Positions 9,115 to 18,100 of a stretch of 64,000 bases of DNA are shown here, in pieces. The number at the start of each line of letters is the position of its first letter. Positions within the stretch are counted from its first letter, which is position 1. Under the pieces are notes generated by a model. That model saw only the letters and a list, made by a program, of their open reading frames with translations, ran no database searches and was not told the DNA's origin. Source of the DNA: Sinorhizobium sp. B11 (GTDB lineage Bacteria > Pseudomonadota > Alphaproteobacteria > Rhizobiales > Rhizobiaceae); the NCBI GenBank assembly GCA_039725955.1, contig CP091033.1:1-64000 (forward strand), given 5' to 3'. The position numbers and the translations under genes are program-made.

Positions 9115-10055
9115 ACTTTCACATCATATTACTTCCTTCTCACCCTTATCACTTACTCAAATCCACCTCCCAACCTTCTCAACTAAATTCACCCTCACAT
9201 ATAAAATCTCCAACTTCAAACATTAACAATCATTTTTAGCTGTTTCTCTCTAGTACTTCACTCTGTCCAACTATTGTGTGTTAATATTCTCCTTTTATCC
9301 TCACTTTAACTCAAAATATATATACAGTAGGAGATATATATAGATAGAGAATCTCATAATCTCACCACTCATTCCTAAATACACCCCTACCCTCAACATC
9401 CTACTCCCCCACCTCTTACATTACCCTCATCTTTATTTCCTTCTATCATCTAGCAGACTCTCAGCATCACAAACGATCCATCCCTGTTACCACATTGTGT
9501 GTTCTTCCTTTCTTTCTTACTAAGTATATCTACATAAATTTAAGTGACCACACTCCCCCTCTCTTTTCCTCCTACACATCTCAACATAATTTGTGATGTG
9601 TGTGTTGCTTCTTGTGTGTGTGTTATTCACACCTACTTTCCCATATGATCCCACTCTATTATTCACCCATTAAACTCCCCCCAACACCCTTCATACTTTA
9701 TCTCCCCCCCCACTTACATCCCCTCCCCTACACGATGACCCTTCTCGCACACTCATCCCGCCCTTGTGCCATAGATAGATATTAACCATACTCTGTGTTA
9801 TGAATGTATGATCTACTCTCCAGGATATCACATGTGTCGTCAGCCGCACCTATTCGGCGATGGTTGGATATCACCTTTTGCATACTACCCCACTCCGCGC
9901 TCACTCCACCGCGACACCTATCTCCGGGGCACCTATGATCGCCGCCCGCTCCCTCTCGGTTTGTTGAGAGAGATGATAGAGAGAGATATGGTTTGGCTTC
10001 CCGATATAGAGTTGCGGTTGGCATCTGCTGTCCTTTTTTATGAGGTGACCTTGGA
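9085..10055. other. Anomalous G-poor, pyrimidine-rich block
   Basis: The composition changes abruptly near 9085. Whole 60-base stretches (9121-9180, 9361-9420, 9661-9720) contain no G at all, with runs of C, CT, TG, TA and GA repeats. No frame codes for anything recognisable. From about 9800 base composition slowly returns toward normal, and coding sequence resumes at about 10045-10060 inside a methyltransferase. It interrupts an otherwise continuous operon. It resembles low-quality read ends joined across a gap more than an insertion element: no inverted repeats, target duplication or transposase were seen. Confidence 0.7.
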
Positions 10056-10673
10056 ATTGGGTGGCTGACGGAGGACAACTCCGCAGAGGGATACGATCTG
10101 CTGTGGGGCGACAGCTCCAACCTCGCCGCGTTCAAGGCGGAAGCGGGCCACGCGCGTGAGAAGTTGACGACAGAGATCGTGGACCTTATCGAGGTGCATC
10201 TCCCGAATAGCGGGAGCGTCTGCGACGTTGGCTGCGGGGTCGGAGATCTACTTCGCGAAGTGCGTCGGCGTCGTCCGGCGCTTGCGGTTTCCGGCCTCGA
10301 TTTTTCGGGAAAGGCGGTCGAAGGCGCGGCTCGGGCGATGCCGGACGGTGTGTTCCAGCAGTTCGTGATCCACCAGACCCTGCCTTACGAGACGGCATCC
10401 TTCGATCTGGTCCTGTGCACGGATGTGCTCGAGCATCTGGAGTATCCGAAGCGTGTCGCTGCCGAACTCGTACGCATCTGCCGTCCCGGCGGCACGGTGG
10501 TGATCGTTGTGCCTGACGGCACTGGGGACCAGTTCCTTGGCCACAACTGGTTCTGGAGCGAGGAGAGCTTTGCCGCCATGCTTGCCGAGTTTGGTGCCAG
10601 GGTCTCGACGCTGCCTGTGACGAAAGAATTGATGGCGGTCATATCCCGCCCACACGAAACTGGGACACAGTGA
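10044..10673 (+). CDS. SAM-dependent methyltransferase, 5' end damaged
   Basis: Motif I VCDVGCGVGDLL, then SGLDFSGKAVEGA, YETASFDLVLCTDVLEHL and RPGGTVVIVVP identify a class I methyltransferase of the UbiG/Methyltransf_11 type. The frame is open from 10044 (after a stop at 10041). Sensible protein such as EGYDLLWGDSS is already present before the first usable start codon (TTG 10164), so the true start has been lost into the anomalous block. The stop overlaps the next gene (TGATG). The likely role is methylation of a glycan or chain end. Confidence 0.75.
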   Translation, partial: GDLGIGWLTEDNSAEGYDLLWGDSSNLAAFKAEAGHAREKLTTEIVDLIEVHLPNSGSVCDVGCGVGDLLREVRRRRPALAVSGLDFSGKAVEGAARAMPDGVFQQFVIHQTLPYETASFDLVLCTDVLEHLEYPKRVAAELVRICRPGGTVVIVVPDGTGDQFLGHNWFWSEESFAAMLAEFGARVSTLPVTKELMAVISRPHETGTQ

Positions 10674-11557
10674 TGCTGACACGCATAGTCAACCGTCTCG
10701 AGCGCCGCAGGCGCGAGAAGTTCGAATCTTGGATGAGGGCGCGCTCGCAGTCCTCCAAGGCCGCCGGCGCTGACGATGTGCGCTGGCTGCTTCCTATTGT
10801 CAAGGAACTGGTGAGGTCAAGCGGGATAGAAGATAATGCGGAACTGCGTCACTCGGCGCAGGAGCTTCTCTTGACCCAGTTACCTAAAGAGGCCTGGATG
10901 CTGGCTCCAGGACTTGAAAAGCGCGCCGAACCAGTACGCAGCACTTGGACCTACCAGAATGAGGTGATGAAGTGGGACATCGCCGAAACCGATCTGGTGC
11001 TGGATGTCGGATCCGGAGGATATCCGTTCCAGCGCGCCAATCATCTCGCCGATAAGTTCCCCGAGGAAACGACGCATCGCGTTGAACCTATGGTTCTCGA
11101 TGGCCGCACGTTTTTCGAGGTCGATATCGAGAGGCTGCCCTTCGAAGACGGTGCCTACGACTTCGTATTCTGCTCGCACGTGATGGAGCATCTCGACAAC
11201 CCCGGCCAGGCGATGCGCGAACTGTCACGCGTCGGCAAACGGGGCTACCTGGAGGTGCCCACGCGTCTTTCGGATGTGATGTTTAATTTCACCCGGCTGC
11301 AGGATCATCATCGCTGGCACAGCATTAGGCTTGGAAATACGCTCTGCCTCATAGAATGGAACGAAAGCGAGCGGCGTGAACTCGGAAACGAGTTCTTCGA
11401 AGCGCTTCAAAGCGCATATACCAACCCGTTCCAGGATTTCTTCGAGCGCAACCGCGACCTGTTCTTCACCTCCTTCCACTGGGAGCGCCAGATCGACTTC
11501 CTGGTGATCGGCAAGAACGGGGAGATTCTCGATTCCTCTTCCGGTATCGGCAAGTGA
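10673..11557 (+). CDS. SAM-dependent methyltransferase
   Basis: The central part carries a motif I-like LVLDVGSGGYPFQRAN, then RLPFEDGAYDFVFCSHVMEHLD and an EVPTRLSDVMF segment. That suits a methyltransferase acting on lipid-linked or sugar substrates. The N-terminal 100 residues are charged and helical. The ATG at 10673 overlaps the preceding stop; a GTG three bases upstream is an alternative. It is the third or fourth methyltransferase-like gene in this operon. Confidence 0.75.
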   Translation: MLTRIVNRLERRRREKFESWMRARSQSSKAAGADDVRWLLPIVKELVRSSGIEDNAELRHSAQELLLTQLPKEAWMLAPGLEKRAEPVRSTWTYQNEVMKWDIAETDLVLDVGSGGYPFQRANHLADKFPEETTHRVEPMVLDGRTFFEVDIERLPFEDGAYDFVFCSHVMEHLDNPGQAMRELSRVGKRGYLEVPTRLSDVMFNFTRLQDHHRWHSIRLGNTLCLIEWNESERRELGNEFFEALQSAYTNPFQDFFERNRDLFFTSFHWERQIDFLVIGKNGEILDSSSGIGK

Positions 11558-11559
11558 CG

Positions 11560-12894
11560 ATGAATACCGAGGCGGAAATTGGCACTGCGACAGAGGTGGC
11601 CGATTCCGGCCTACCGACCGTGCATGTAATCATTCCGGTCTTCAACAGGCTGCATTTTACGCGTGCCTGTATCGCTTACCTACAGGCCCAGACATGGAGG
11701 CCGATCAACATCATCGTTTCGGATGGCGGCTCAACGGATGGAAGCGTCGCAACCATTCGCGCCGAATTTCCCGATGTTACGGTGTTGACAACGGACAAGG
11801 AGTTCTGGTGGTCGGGATCCATGGCGCTGGGCATAGACCATGTGCTCTCCCTCGGCGGCCGACCGGACGATTTCGTCCTGATGATGAACAACGATACGAT
11901 CCTGGTTCCCGACTACGTCGAAACGCTGGTCAAGGCTTCGCTTGAGCACGATGCGGCAGTCGGCGGGCTGATCGTCGACAGCCGCGACCATGCGCAGATT
12001 CTAGATGCCGGCGAATATGTCGACTGGGAGAGCTATACTTTCCCGGTCAGGCAGCATGCCGATCCCGGCGAGATCTATCGCGACGACGTGGATGTGCTTC
12101 CGGGCCGGGGCAGCATCATCCCGTTGCGAATGATCACTGCCGCGGGGAATGTCGATGCCGAGATGCTGCCGCATTACCTCGCCGACTACGAGTTCTTCTG
12201 CCGGTTGAAAAGCCACGGCTTCAAACTGGGCGTGACCTACGAAACCCGCATAATGGCGCATATCGAGGAAACGGGCATCGTCCCTACGCAGGGGCGCCGC
12301 ACTTTTCGCTCCATCTGGAACGAGTTGTTTTCGCGCCGGTCGATGAGTAACGTGCGTGACCATTGGCGCTTCATCGGCCGTCATGCGCCGGCTGCCTACC
12401 GCAATCGCAACCGCATGCGTCTGATCAAACGCGTCGTCATCGATCTGACCTTGCGTACGAGGGCAAGGCCTCTCTTTCTGCCGATCTACTGGCTCACTTC
12501 TCTGCCCGGGCGCACCATCGCGTATGTCCGCAACCAGCGGCGGATGTTTCGGGAGTTCTGGAAGGCGATCGGAACCGACGGCGCCGACGTGCTGTGCCGT
12601 CCTGAGATATTTCCAGGCGTGATCCGCCTGCCGTTGTTCCTGTTGGCCGCCACGGGGCCGGTGCAGGAAGCGGACGTTCAATCCGTCGGCCTGGATGTGG
12701 CGACGCTGCGGCAGCGCGGTCTTCTGCGCACGCTGCAGAGTGAGGCATGGTTCGTGCTGACAACGCTCGACTTTTCGAACCTCCCAGATCGCGCCCAGCT
12801 GGAGCGCCTGCGCCGGCTCGCCTGGAACCCGATACCGAAGATAGGCAGGAAACGGGCCTGGCGCCGGTCGATGCGGGAGCTACACAGATCATGA
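11560..12894 (+). CDS. Family 2 glycosyltransferase (rhamnosyltransferase-like)
   Basis: The N-terminal GT-A domain is clear: VHVIIPVFNRLHFTRACI, IIVSDGGSTDGS, FWWSGSMALGID, then MMNNDT as the metal-binding motif. The FWWSGSM segment recalls WbbL/rhamnosyltransferase-type GT2 enzymes. About 150 C-terminal residues are basic and of unclear role (perhaps membrane association). A GTG at 11554 is an alternative start overlapping the previous stop. The last bases overlap the next gene (ATGA). Confidence 0.85.
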   Translation: MNTEAEIGTATEVADSGLPTVHVIIPVFNRLHFTRACIAYLQAQTWRPINIIVSDGGSTDGSVATIRAEFPDVTVLTTDKEFWWSGSMALGIDHVLSLGGRPDDFVLMMNNDTILVPDYVETLVKASLEHDAAVGGLIVDSRDHAQILDAGEYVDWESYTFPVRQHADPGEIYRDDVDVLPGRGSIIPLRMITAAGNVDAEMLPHYLADYEFFCRLKSHGFKLGVTYETRIMAHIEETGIVPTQGRRTFRSIWNELFSRRSMSNVRDHWRFIGRHAPAAYRNRNRMRLIKRVVIDLTLRTRARPLFLPIYWLTSLPGRTIAYVRNQRRMFREFWKAIGTDGADVLCRPEIFPGVIRLPLFLLAATGPVQEADVQSVGLDVATLRQRGLLRTLQSEAWFVLTTLDFSNLPDRAQLERLRRLAWNPIPKIGRKRAWRRSMRELHRS

Positions 12895-14024
12895 ACGGAC
12901 CAGAGCGCACACTTCGCATCGGGATAGAGCTGATCAGTGATCCGACCTGGATGGGCGGCGTGCTGTATCTACAAAACCTTGCGATCTGCCTTTCACGGTT
13001 GCCGGCCAACGAGCGTCCGCATGTCGAACTCCTCGGCGCGCCGGATGTGATCGGCAAGTTCCTTGCCGAAAATCATCTGGCGGGCACTTTGGGCGGCAAG
13101 ACAAACCTGCTGAAACGGATTGCACGAAAGATCGGCCTGAAGATTGCGGAGCCTCCCATCGATATTGTCTATCCGGGCTTCGGGCGCGAGGTGGCAGGCG
13201 CGGTGACCTTGCGCTGGATCCCCGATTTTCAGCATCGTTATCTTCCCCATCTGTTTTCGGCAGACGAGATCGCCGCGCGCGACCGTTCTATCGCGGAATT
13301 GGCGGCAAAGCCCGGTGTGATCGTCCTCAGCAGCGAGGTTGCCGCTGCCGATTTTCGCTCCTTCTATCCCGGTCAGCCGGCGACGCCGCGAGTCTGGCAT
13401 TTCTGCTCACTGCTGGAAACTCAAGGGGCAGCTGACGATTCGATAGTCGGTAAGTTTGGACTGCCGCCGAAATTCCTTTATCTACCCAACCAGTTCTGGG
13501 CGCACAAGAACCATATCGCGGTGCTGAAGGCTCTCACAATCCTTAAGTCCGACCATGGTCTTACCATCCCGCTGGTGTGCACCGGCGCGCACTCTGACAG
13601 GCGCAACGAAACCCATTTTGACGGGCTTCTCGCCTTTATCGAAGAGAAAGGTCTCCAGGATCAGGTCAAACTTCTGGGACTAATCGACCGTCATACGCAG
13701 TTGGAAATCTTCCGGCGCGCCGCGGCGATCGTCCAGCCATCGCTTTTCGAGGGCTGGAGCACGGTGGTGGAGGATACGCGCGCCATAGGCCGCCCGATCT
13801 TCCTGTCGGATCTACCGGTCCATCGTGAGCAGGATCCCGCCCGCTGCACCTATTTCGATCCTCACGAGCCCTCCGATCTGGCTGAGAAGCTCGCCGCCGC
13901 CTGGGCCGGGCTTTCACCTGGGCCGGACCTGGCATCGGAACTGGCGGCGCGGCGCGAGATGGAAGGCCGCGTCCTGGATGCCGGCCGAGTCTTCCTCGAA
14001 ATCGCCCGGCAGGCAATGAGATAG
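12891..14024 (+). CDS. Family 4 glycosyltransferase (paralogue 1)
   Basis: This GT-B enzyme of 377 residues contains WIPDFQHRYLPHLFS, PRVWHFCSLLE, YLPNQFWAHKNH and the donor-binding QPSLFEGWSTVVEDT typical of GT4. The ATG at 12891 overlaps the previous stop; the longer frame from 12747 overlaps the preceding gene and is unlikely. The next gene is a clear paralogue (same motifs in the same order), so the pair arose by tandem duplication. Confidence 0.87.
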   Translation: MNGPERTLRIGIELISDPTWMGGVLYLQNLAICLSRLPANERPHVELLGAPDVIGKFLAENHLAGTLGGKTNLLKRIARKIGLKIAEPPIDIVYPGFGREVAGAVTLRWIPDFQHRYLPHLFSADEIAARDRSIAELAAKPGVIVLSSEVAAADFRSFYPGQPATPRVWHFCSLLETQGAADDSIVGKFGLPPKFLYLPNQFWAHKNHIAVLKALTILKSDHGLTIPLVCTGAHSDRRNETHFDGLLAFIEEKGLQDQVKLLGLIDRHTQLEIFRRAAAIVQPSLFEGWSTVVEDTRAIGRPIFLSDLPVHREQDPARCTYFDPHEPSDLAEKLAAAWAGLSPGPDLASELAARREMEGRVLDAGRVFLEIARQAMR

Positions 14025-14026
14025 GT

Positions 14027-15220
14027 GTGCAGAGGTTGAGGCTACGGATCGAGTTTCTGGAGGACGCGCAGTGGCTTGGCGGATCGATCTATATCGACAA
14101 TCTCCTCGCTGCCCTGTCCTCGCTGCCTGTCGGAGATCGACCTGACGCCCGACTAGTATTTCTGTCATCGGGCGACACCGCGCTCGCTCGGCGAATGCTT
14201 CGCAATCCTGTGCTTGCGGGTCAGGAACCGGGACGCTGGGCAGCCGGATTGATTGCCCGCGCGCGACGCCTTCACCGGGCTATACTTCGTCGCGCACCCG
14301 TCCTCGGCGCACTTTGGCCGGCGGCGCGTAACATTGTTTATTTCCCAGCCTTCGATGCCTCGCAACGCTGGCGCACCAATCTCTACTGGGTGCCGGACTT
14401 CCAAATATTTTACTTCCCCGAGCTTTTTTCGCAGGAAGAACTGGCGACCCGCACCCGCAGCATCCACGAGATCGCGGCCACAAAGGGTGTCCTGCTCCTG
14501 TCGAGCCATGCCGCGCTCGACGATTTCCGGCGGTTCTTTCCCGATGCGACGGTCGTGCCGCGTGTCTGGTCGTTCTGCAGCAGCCTCGACGCCGGCGAGG
14601 TGGGCGCCGGCAAGCAGATACTTGAATCCTACGGCCTGCCGGAACGCTTCGTCTACGTTGCTAACCATTTCTGGAAGCACAAGGATCACGAGACGGCCTT
14701 CAGGGCATTGAAAATCCTGAAGGATCGCAACGTGGTCGTCAGGATGGTCTGCACCGGCCTGCAATCGGATCGCCGCGATCCCAGCTATTACGACAGGCTC
14801 GTTCAGAGCCTCGCCGATTGGGGAATCGCCGATCAGGTGACGATCTTGGGGCTGGTGCCTCGGGACCATCAGATCGAACTTTTCCGTGCAGCAAGCCTCG
14901 TGCTTCAACCCTCCCTGTTTGAGGGGTGGAGCACTGTGATAGAAGATGCTAAGGCCCTGGGTAGACCCATCTTGGCATCCGATATCGCGGTTCACAAGGA
15001 ACAGCTGAACGATCTCGAGCAGTGTCATCTGTTCAGGGTGGCGGATGCGAGCGATATGGCTGAACGGATCGAGCAGGTATTACCGGGATTGACGGCTGGG
15101 CCTTGTGTCGAGACGGAACGCGCGGCAGCCCATCGGCGCGATGCTGCGCGGGTGGCATCCGCGCATGCGTTTGTCGCCATTGCAAACGAAGCGGCCGACC
15201 GTGCGTCGAAAGCCGGATAG
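14027..15220 (+). CDS. Family 4 glycosyltransferase (paralogue 2)
   Basis: The 397-residue product parallels its neighbour: EFLEDAQWLGGSIYIDNLL at the start, WVPDFQIFYFPELFS, PRVWSFCSSLD, YVANHFWKHKDHE, and QPSLFEGWSTVIEDAKALG near the end. Translation starts at a GTG three bases after the upstream stop. The two enzymes probably add similar sugars or act in sequence in the repeat unit. Specificity is unknown. Confidence 0.87.
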   Translation: MQRLRLRIEFLEDAQWLGGSIYIDNLLAALSSLPVGDRPDARLVFLSSGDTALARRMLRNPVLAGQEPGRWAAGLIARARRLHRAILRRAPVLGALWPAARNIVYFPAFDASQRWRTNLYWVPDFQIFYFPELFSQEELATRTRSIHEIAATKGVLLLSSHAALDDFRRFFPDATVVPRVWSFCSSLDAGEVGAGKQILESYGLPERFVYVANHFWKHKDHETAFRALKILKDRNVVVRMVCTGLQSDRRDPSYYDRLVQSLADWGIADQVTILGLVPRDHQIELFRAASLVLQPSLFEGWSTVIEDAKALGRPILASDIAVHKEQLNDLEQCHLFRVADASDMAERIEQVLPGLTAGPCVETERAAAHRRDAARVASAHAFVAIANEAADRASKAG

Positions 15221-15238
15221 AGGAACAGGAAGGCGAGC

Positions 15239-17077
15239 ATGTGCGGCATTAGTGGTATGATTTCAAACTTGGCTCTGACAAAGGCGGACATAGCCGGCGT
15301 CGGCCGGATGAACGCGCTGCTGGAGCATCGCGGTCCCGATTCGGCGGGCATGTTCAACGACACAAATGTGATGCTCGCCATGCGTCGCCTGTCGATCATC
15401 GATCTCGCCGGCGGACGCCAGCCGCTTTTCAACGAGACGCGCGACATCGTCATCATTTGCAATGGCGAGATCTACAACCACGATGCCCTGCGCGAGGAAC
15501 TGCGCGCGCTCGGGCACCAGTTCTCCTGCCTGAGCGATGTCGAGACGATCATCCATGCCTACGAGGAATACGGCGTCGATTGCCTCGCCAAGCTGCGCGG
15601 CATGTTCGCCTTTGCGCTCTGGGACAAGCGTAACGGGACACTGCTCCTGGCCCGCGACAGGATGGGGGAAAAGCCCCTTTATCTGCATCGGGGCGATGCC
15701 GGACGGATCTGGTTTTCCAGCGAAATCCGAAGTGTTTCCTCCGTGATGCCTAAGCCGCTGAAGCTGACGCCGGAGGCCTTCAACATGTTCCTGACGTTCC
15801 AGTACGTCCCGGAGCCGCTGACCCCACTCCAGGGTCTCGAACTGCTGCCGGCTGGCCATTATCTGCTGTTGAAGCCCGGCGCGCTCGATGCGGCACCGCA
15901 AGCCTACTGGAATCTGTCCGATGTCCGCGAAGATGCCGGCAAGCCGGTCGCCGTTACCGAGGAAATTCTCGACAATGCCTGCCGGCTGATGGGCACGGCG
16001 GATGTTCCCGTCGCCGTCGCGCTCTCTGGTGGCATCGATTCCAGCCTGGTCGCCGCGCTGACGGCGCGGCATTTTCCGGGCCAGTTGCATGCGTTCACGA
16101 TCGGCTACAAAGGCCGACCTGAGACGGATGAGCGTGGTTTTGCCGAGACCCTTGCGAAGGATCTCGGCATCGGCTTCACGGAAGTGGAGCTGGACACGGA
16201 CCAGGTGATCGACAGTTTCCCGACACTGGTCGACGTCATGGATACGCCGATCGGCGATATAGCCGCCTTCGGCTACTACTCCGTTGCCAAGGCCTCCCGC
16301 GAGGCCGGCTATCCAGTCCTGATGTCCGGCATGGGTGGCGACGAATTCTTCTGGGGCTACGAATGGGTGCGCGAAGCCATGTCGCGCAACGAGACGCTGC
16401 TGGCCGGCAAGAAGGTAAAGCTGCCCTGGTGGAAACGGCTTATGGGGCAGAAGTCGCCCGAAAAGCCGGATTTCTTCGGGGTCCACGCCGATCTGCGCAA
16501 CGGCGACGCCTGGTCGCGCAAGCTCATGCCGGAAAAGGTGCTCGATCATCTGCCGGAGGGCTATTGGCTGAAGGAGGCCGCACTCGACCTCTCGGGGCCG
16601 CTGCATCTGGCAATCTCGAACCTTTTGAACCGCACCTGGCTGCGGTCGAACTGCTTGGCCCTCTTCGATCGCATGAGCATGGCGCATTCGGTCGAGGGCC
16701 GGTTGCCGCTTCTGGATGTCGACCTCGTGGACCGGGTGACGGGCATGCGTAACAGCGGCCTCGTCGACTGGCACAAGCCGCACAAGTGGCTGCTAGTCGA
16801 AGCCCTGCACGACGCCTTGCCGGCCGATGTCCTGTCTCGCAAGAAGCAGGGTTTCACGCCGCCCGTGCGCGATTGGATGCACGGCATCGTGACCCGCTTC
16901 CTACCGCTCGTCGAAAACGGCGCATTGGTGCGCCAAGGCCTGATTGCGCCCGAGAAGTCCCGGGACCTATCTGCCTACAACCTGCCTTTCCTCTACAAGC
17001 TCGTCCTGCTTGAATGCTGGACGCGTTTGCACATAGAAGGAAAACCTGTAGGCGAGTTAAGTCTTAAGGCCGCCTGA
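15239..17077 (+). CDS. asnB: Asparagine synthetase (glutamine-hydrolysing), AsnB type
   Basis: The protein begins MCGISGM, placing the N-terminal nucleophile cysteine at position 2 for the glutaminase domain. The synthetase domain has the PP-loop VALSGGIDSSLVAAL near residues 260-275. The length of 612 residues is normal. The gene sits inside a glycan operon, so it may amidate a uronic acid in the polysaccharide rather than make free asparagine, as proposed for AsnB-like WbpS-type proteins. Sequence alone cannot separate these roles. Confidence 0.9.
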   Translation: MCGISGMISNLALTKADIAGVGRMNALLEHRGPDSAGMFNDTNVMLAMRRLSIIDLAGGRQPLFNETRDIVIICNGEIYNHDALREELRALGHQFSCLSDVETIIHAYEEYGVDCLAKLRGMFAFALWDKRNGTLLLARDRMGEKPLYLHRGDAGRIWFSSEIRSVSSVMPKPLKLTPEAFNMFLTFQYVPEPLTPLQGLELLPAGHYLLLKPGALDAAPQAYWNLSDVREDAGKPVAVTEEILDNACRLMGTADVPVAVALSGGIDSSLVAALTARHFPGQLHAFTIGYKGRPETDERGFAETLAKDLGIGFTEVELDTDQVIDSFPTLVDVMDTPIGDIAAFGYYSVAKASREAGYPVLMSGMGGDEFFWGYEWVREAMSRNETLLAGKKVKLPWWKRLMGQKSPEKPDFFGVHADLRNGDAWSRKLMPEKVLDHLPEGYWLKEAALDLSGPLHLAISNLLNRTWLRSNCLALFDRMSMAHSVEGRLPLLDVDLVDRVTGMRNSGLVDWHKPHKWLLVEALHDALPADVLSRKKQGFTPPVRDWMHGIVTRFLPLVENGALVRQGLIAPEKSRDLSAYNLPFLYKLVLLECWTRLHIEGKPVGELSLKAA

Positions 17078-17167
17078 ATTTGACTGGGAGGGTCGCGTCC
17101 GCCTTCCCGGCGAGCAGCGCAAGAGGGAATATCGGCCGCGGTGGGCGGCTCCCGGAAGGATCGTTGA

Positions 17168-18100
17168 GTGCGGAGAGTGACTGATATCGCGTTGGTGACG
17201 GGTGCTTATGGCTCGATCGGCCGGAATGTGGCTATTGCACTTGCGCGCAGGGGTTGGACTGTTCATGGCATCGGTCATGGTAGCTGGGGCGTCGACGAAC
17301 AGCGCTCCTGGGGTATCGTGCGCTGGGTCGAAAACGATGTCTCTCTGGCCGCGTTGCGCTCACTCGATATCCGTCCGGATATTATTGTTCATTGTGCCGG
17401 CAGCGGCTCCGTGGGCGCCTCGATCAGCGACCCATATGAGGATTTCCGCAGGACGGTATCGGCCACGGCCGACCTGCTTGAATTTGTGCGCGGTGAATGC
17501 CCGAACGCGGCGCTGGTGTATCCGTCGAGTGCTGCTGTCTATGGAATTGCCGAGCATTTTCCGATAACAGAGGATGCACCTCTCCGTCCTGCGTCGCCCT
17601 ACGGCGCACACAAGCGTTTGGCCGAGGAACTGGTTCGCGATCACGCAAGGCTTTTCAAGCTCAACGCAGCCGTCGTGCGCCTGTTCTCGATCTACGGTGA
17701 AGGTTTCCGCAAGCAACTGCTCTGGGATGCCTGTCGCCGCATCTGTGCCGACGAAACGGAGTTTTTTGGCACGGGCCTCGAAACACGCGACTGGCTGCAT
17801 GTTTCCGACGCAGCGGAACTCATGATCTGTGCAGCAGATAGTGCCGGCCCGCATTGCCCGGTGGCAAACGGCGGCTCCGGTGTTGCCGTCACCGTCGCCG
17901 ATGTCGTCGGCGAGCTCTTCGAACTTATGGGCAAAAACGACCGCCCCGTGTTTTGTGGTACGGAGCGGCACGGCGATCCGCGCGATTATCAGGCCGACAT
18001 ATCCCGAGCGATGGCTTGGGGCTGGCGACCCTCCATTGACTGGCGGGCTGGGTTGTCGCGCTATGCCGCGTGGTTTCGCAAGGAGAGCGGTCTGGTATGA
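17168..18100 (+). CDS. NAD-dependent sugar epimerase/dehydratase (extended SDR)
   Basis: The Rossmann motif GAYGSIGRN (residues 10-18), VYPSSAAVYG, and the catalytic Tyr/Lys pair in SPYGAHKRLAEE identify an extended short-chain dehydrogenase acting on a nucleotide sugar. The start is a GTG at 17168 with GGAAGGA just upstream. A 90-bp gap separates it from asnB, one of the few spaces in the operon, so an internal promoter is possible. The substrate is not determinable; 4-reductase or 4-epimerase activity would fit. Confidence 0.85.
   Translation: MRRVTDIALVTGAYGSIGRNVAIALARRGWTVHGIGHGSWGVDEQRSWGIVRWVENDVSLAALRSLDIRPDIIVHCAGSGSVGASISDPYEDFRRTVSATADLLEFVRGECPNAALVYPSSAAVYGIAEHFPITEDAPLRPASPYGAHKRLAEELVRDHARLFKLNAAVVRLFSIYGEGFRKQLLWDACRRICADETEFFGTGLETRDWLHVSDAAELMICAADSAGPHCPVANGGSGVAVTVADVVGELFELMGKNDRPVFCGTERHGDPRDYQADISRAMAWGWRPSIDWRAGLSRYAAWFRKESGLV

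Noticed and set aside
9100-9800. CRISPR or other repeat array in the simple-sequence block
   Set aside because: The repeats are irregular and short, without constant repeat length or spacers.
9600-10068. Frames inside the anomalous block (for example 9808-10068)
   Set aside because: The underlying DNA is low complexity and probably not genuine; nothing resembles a known protein.
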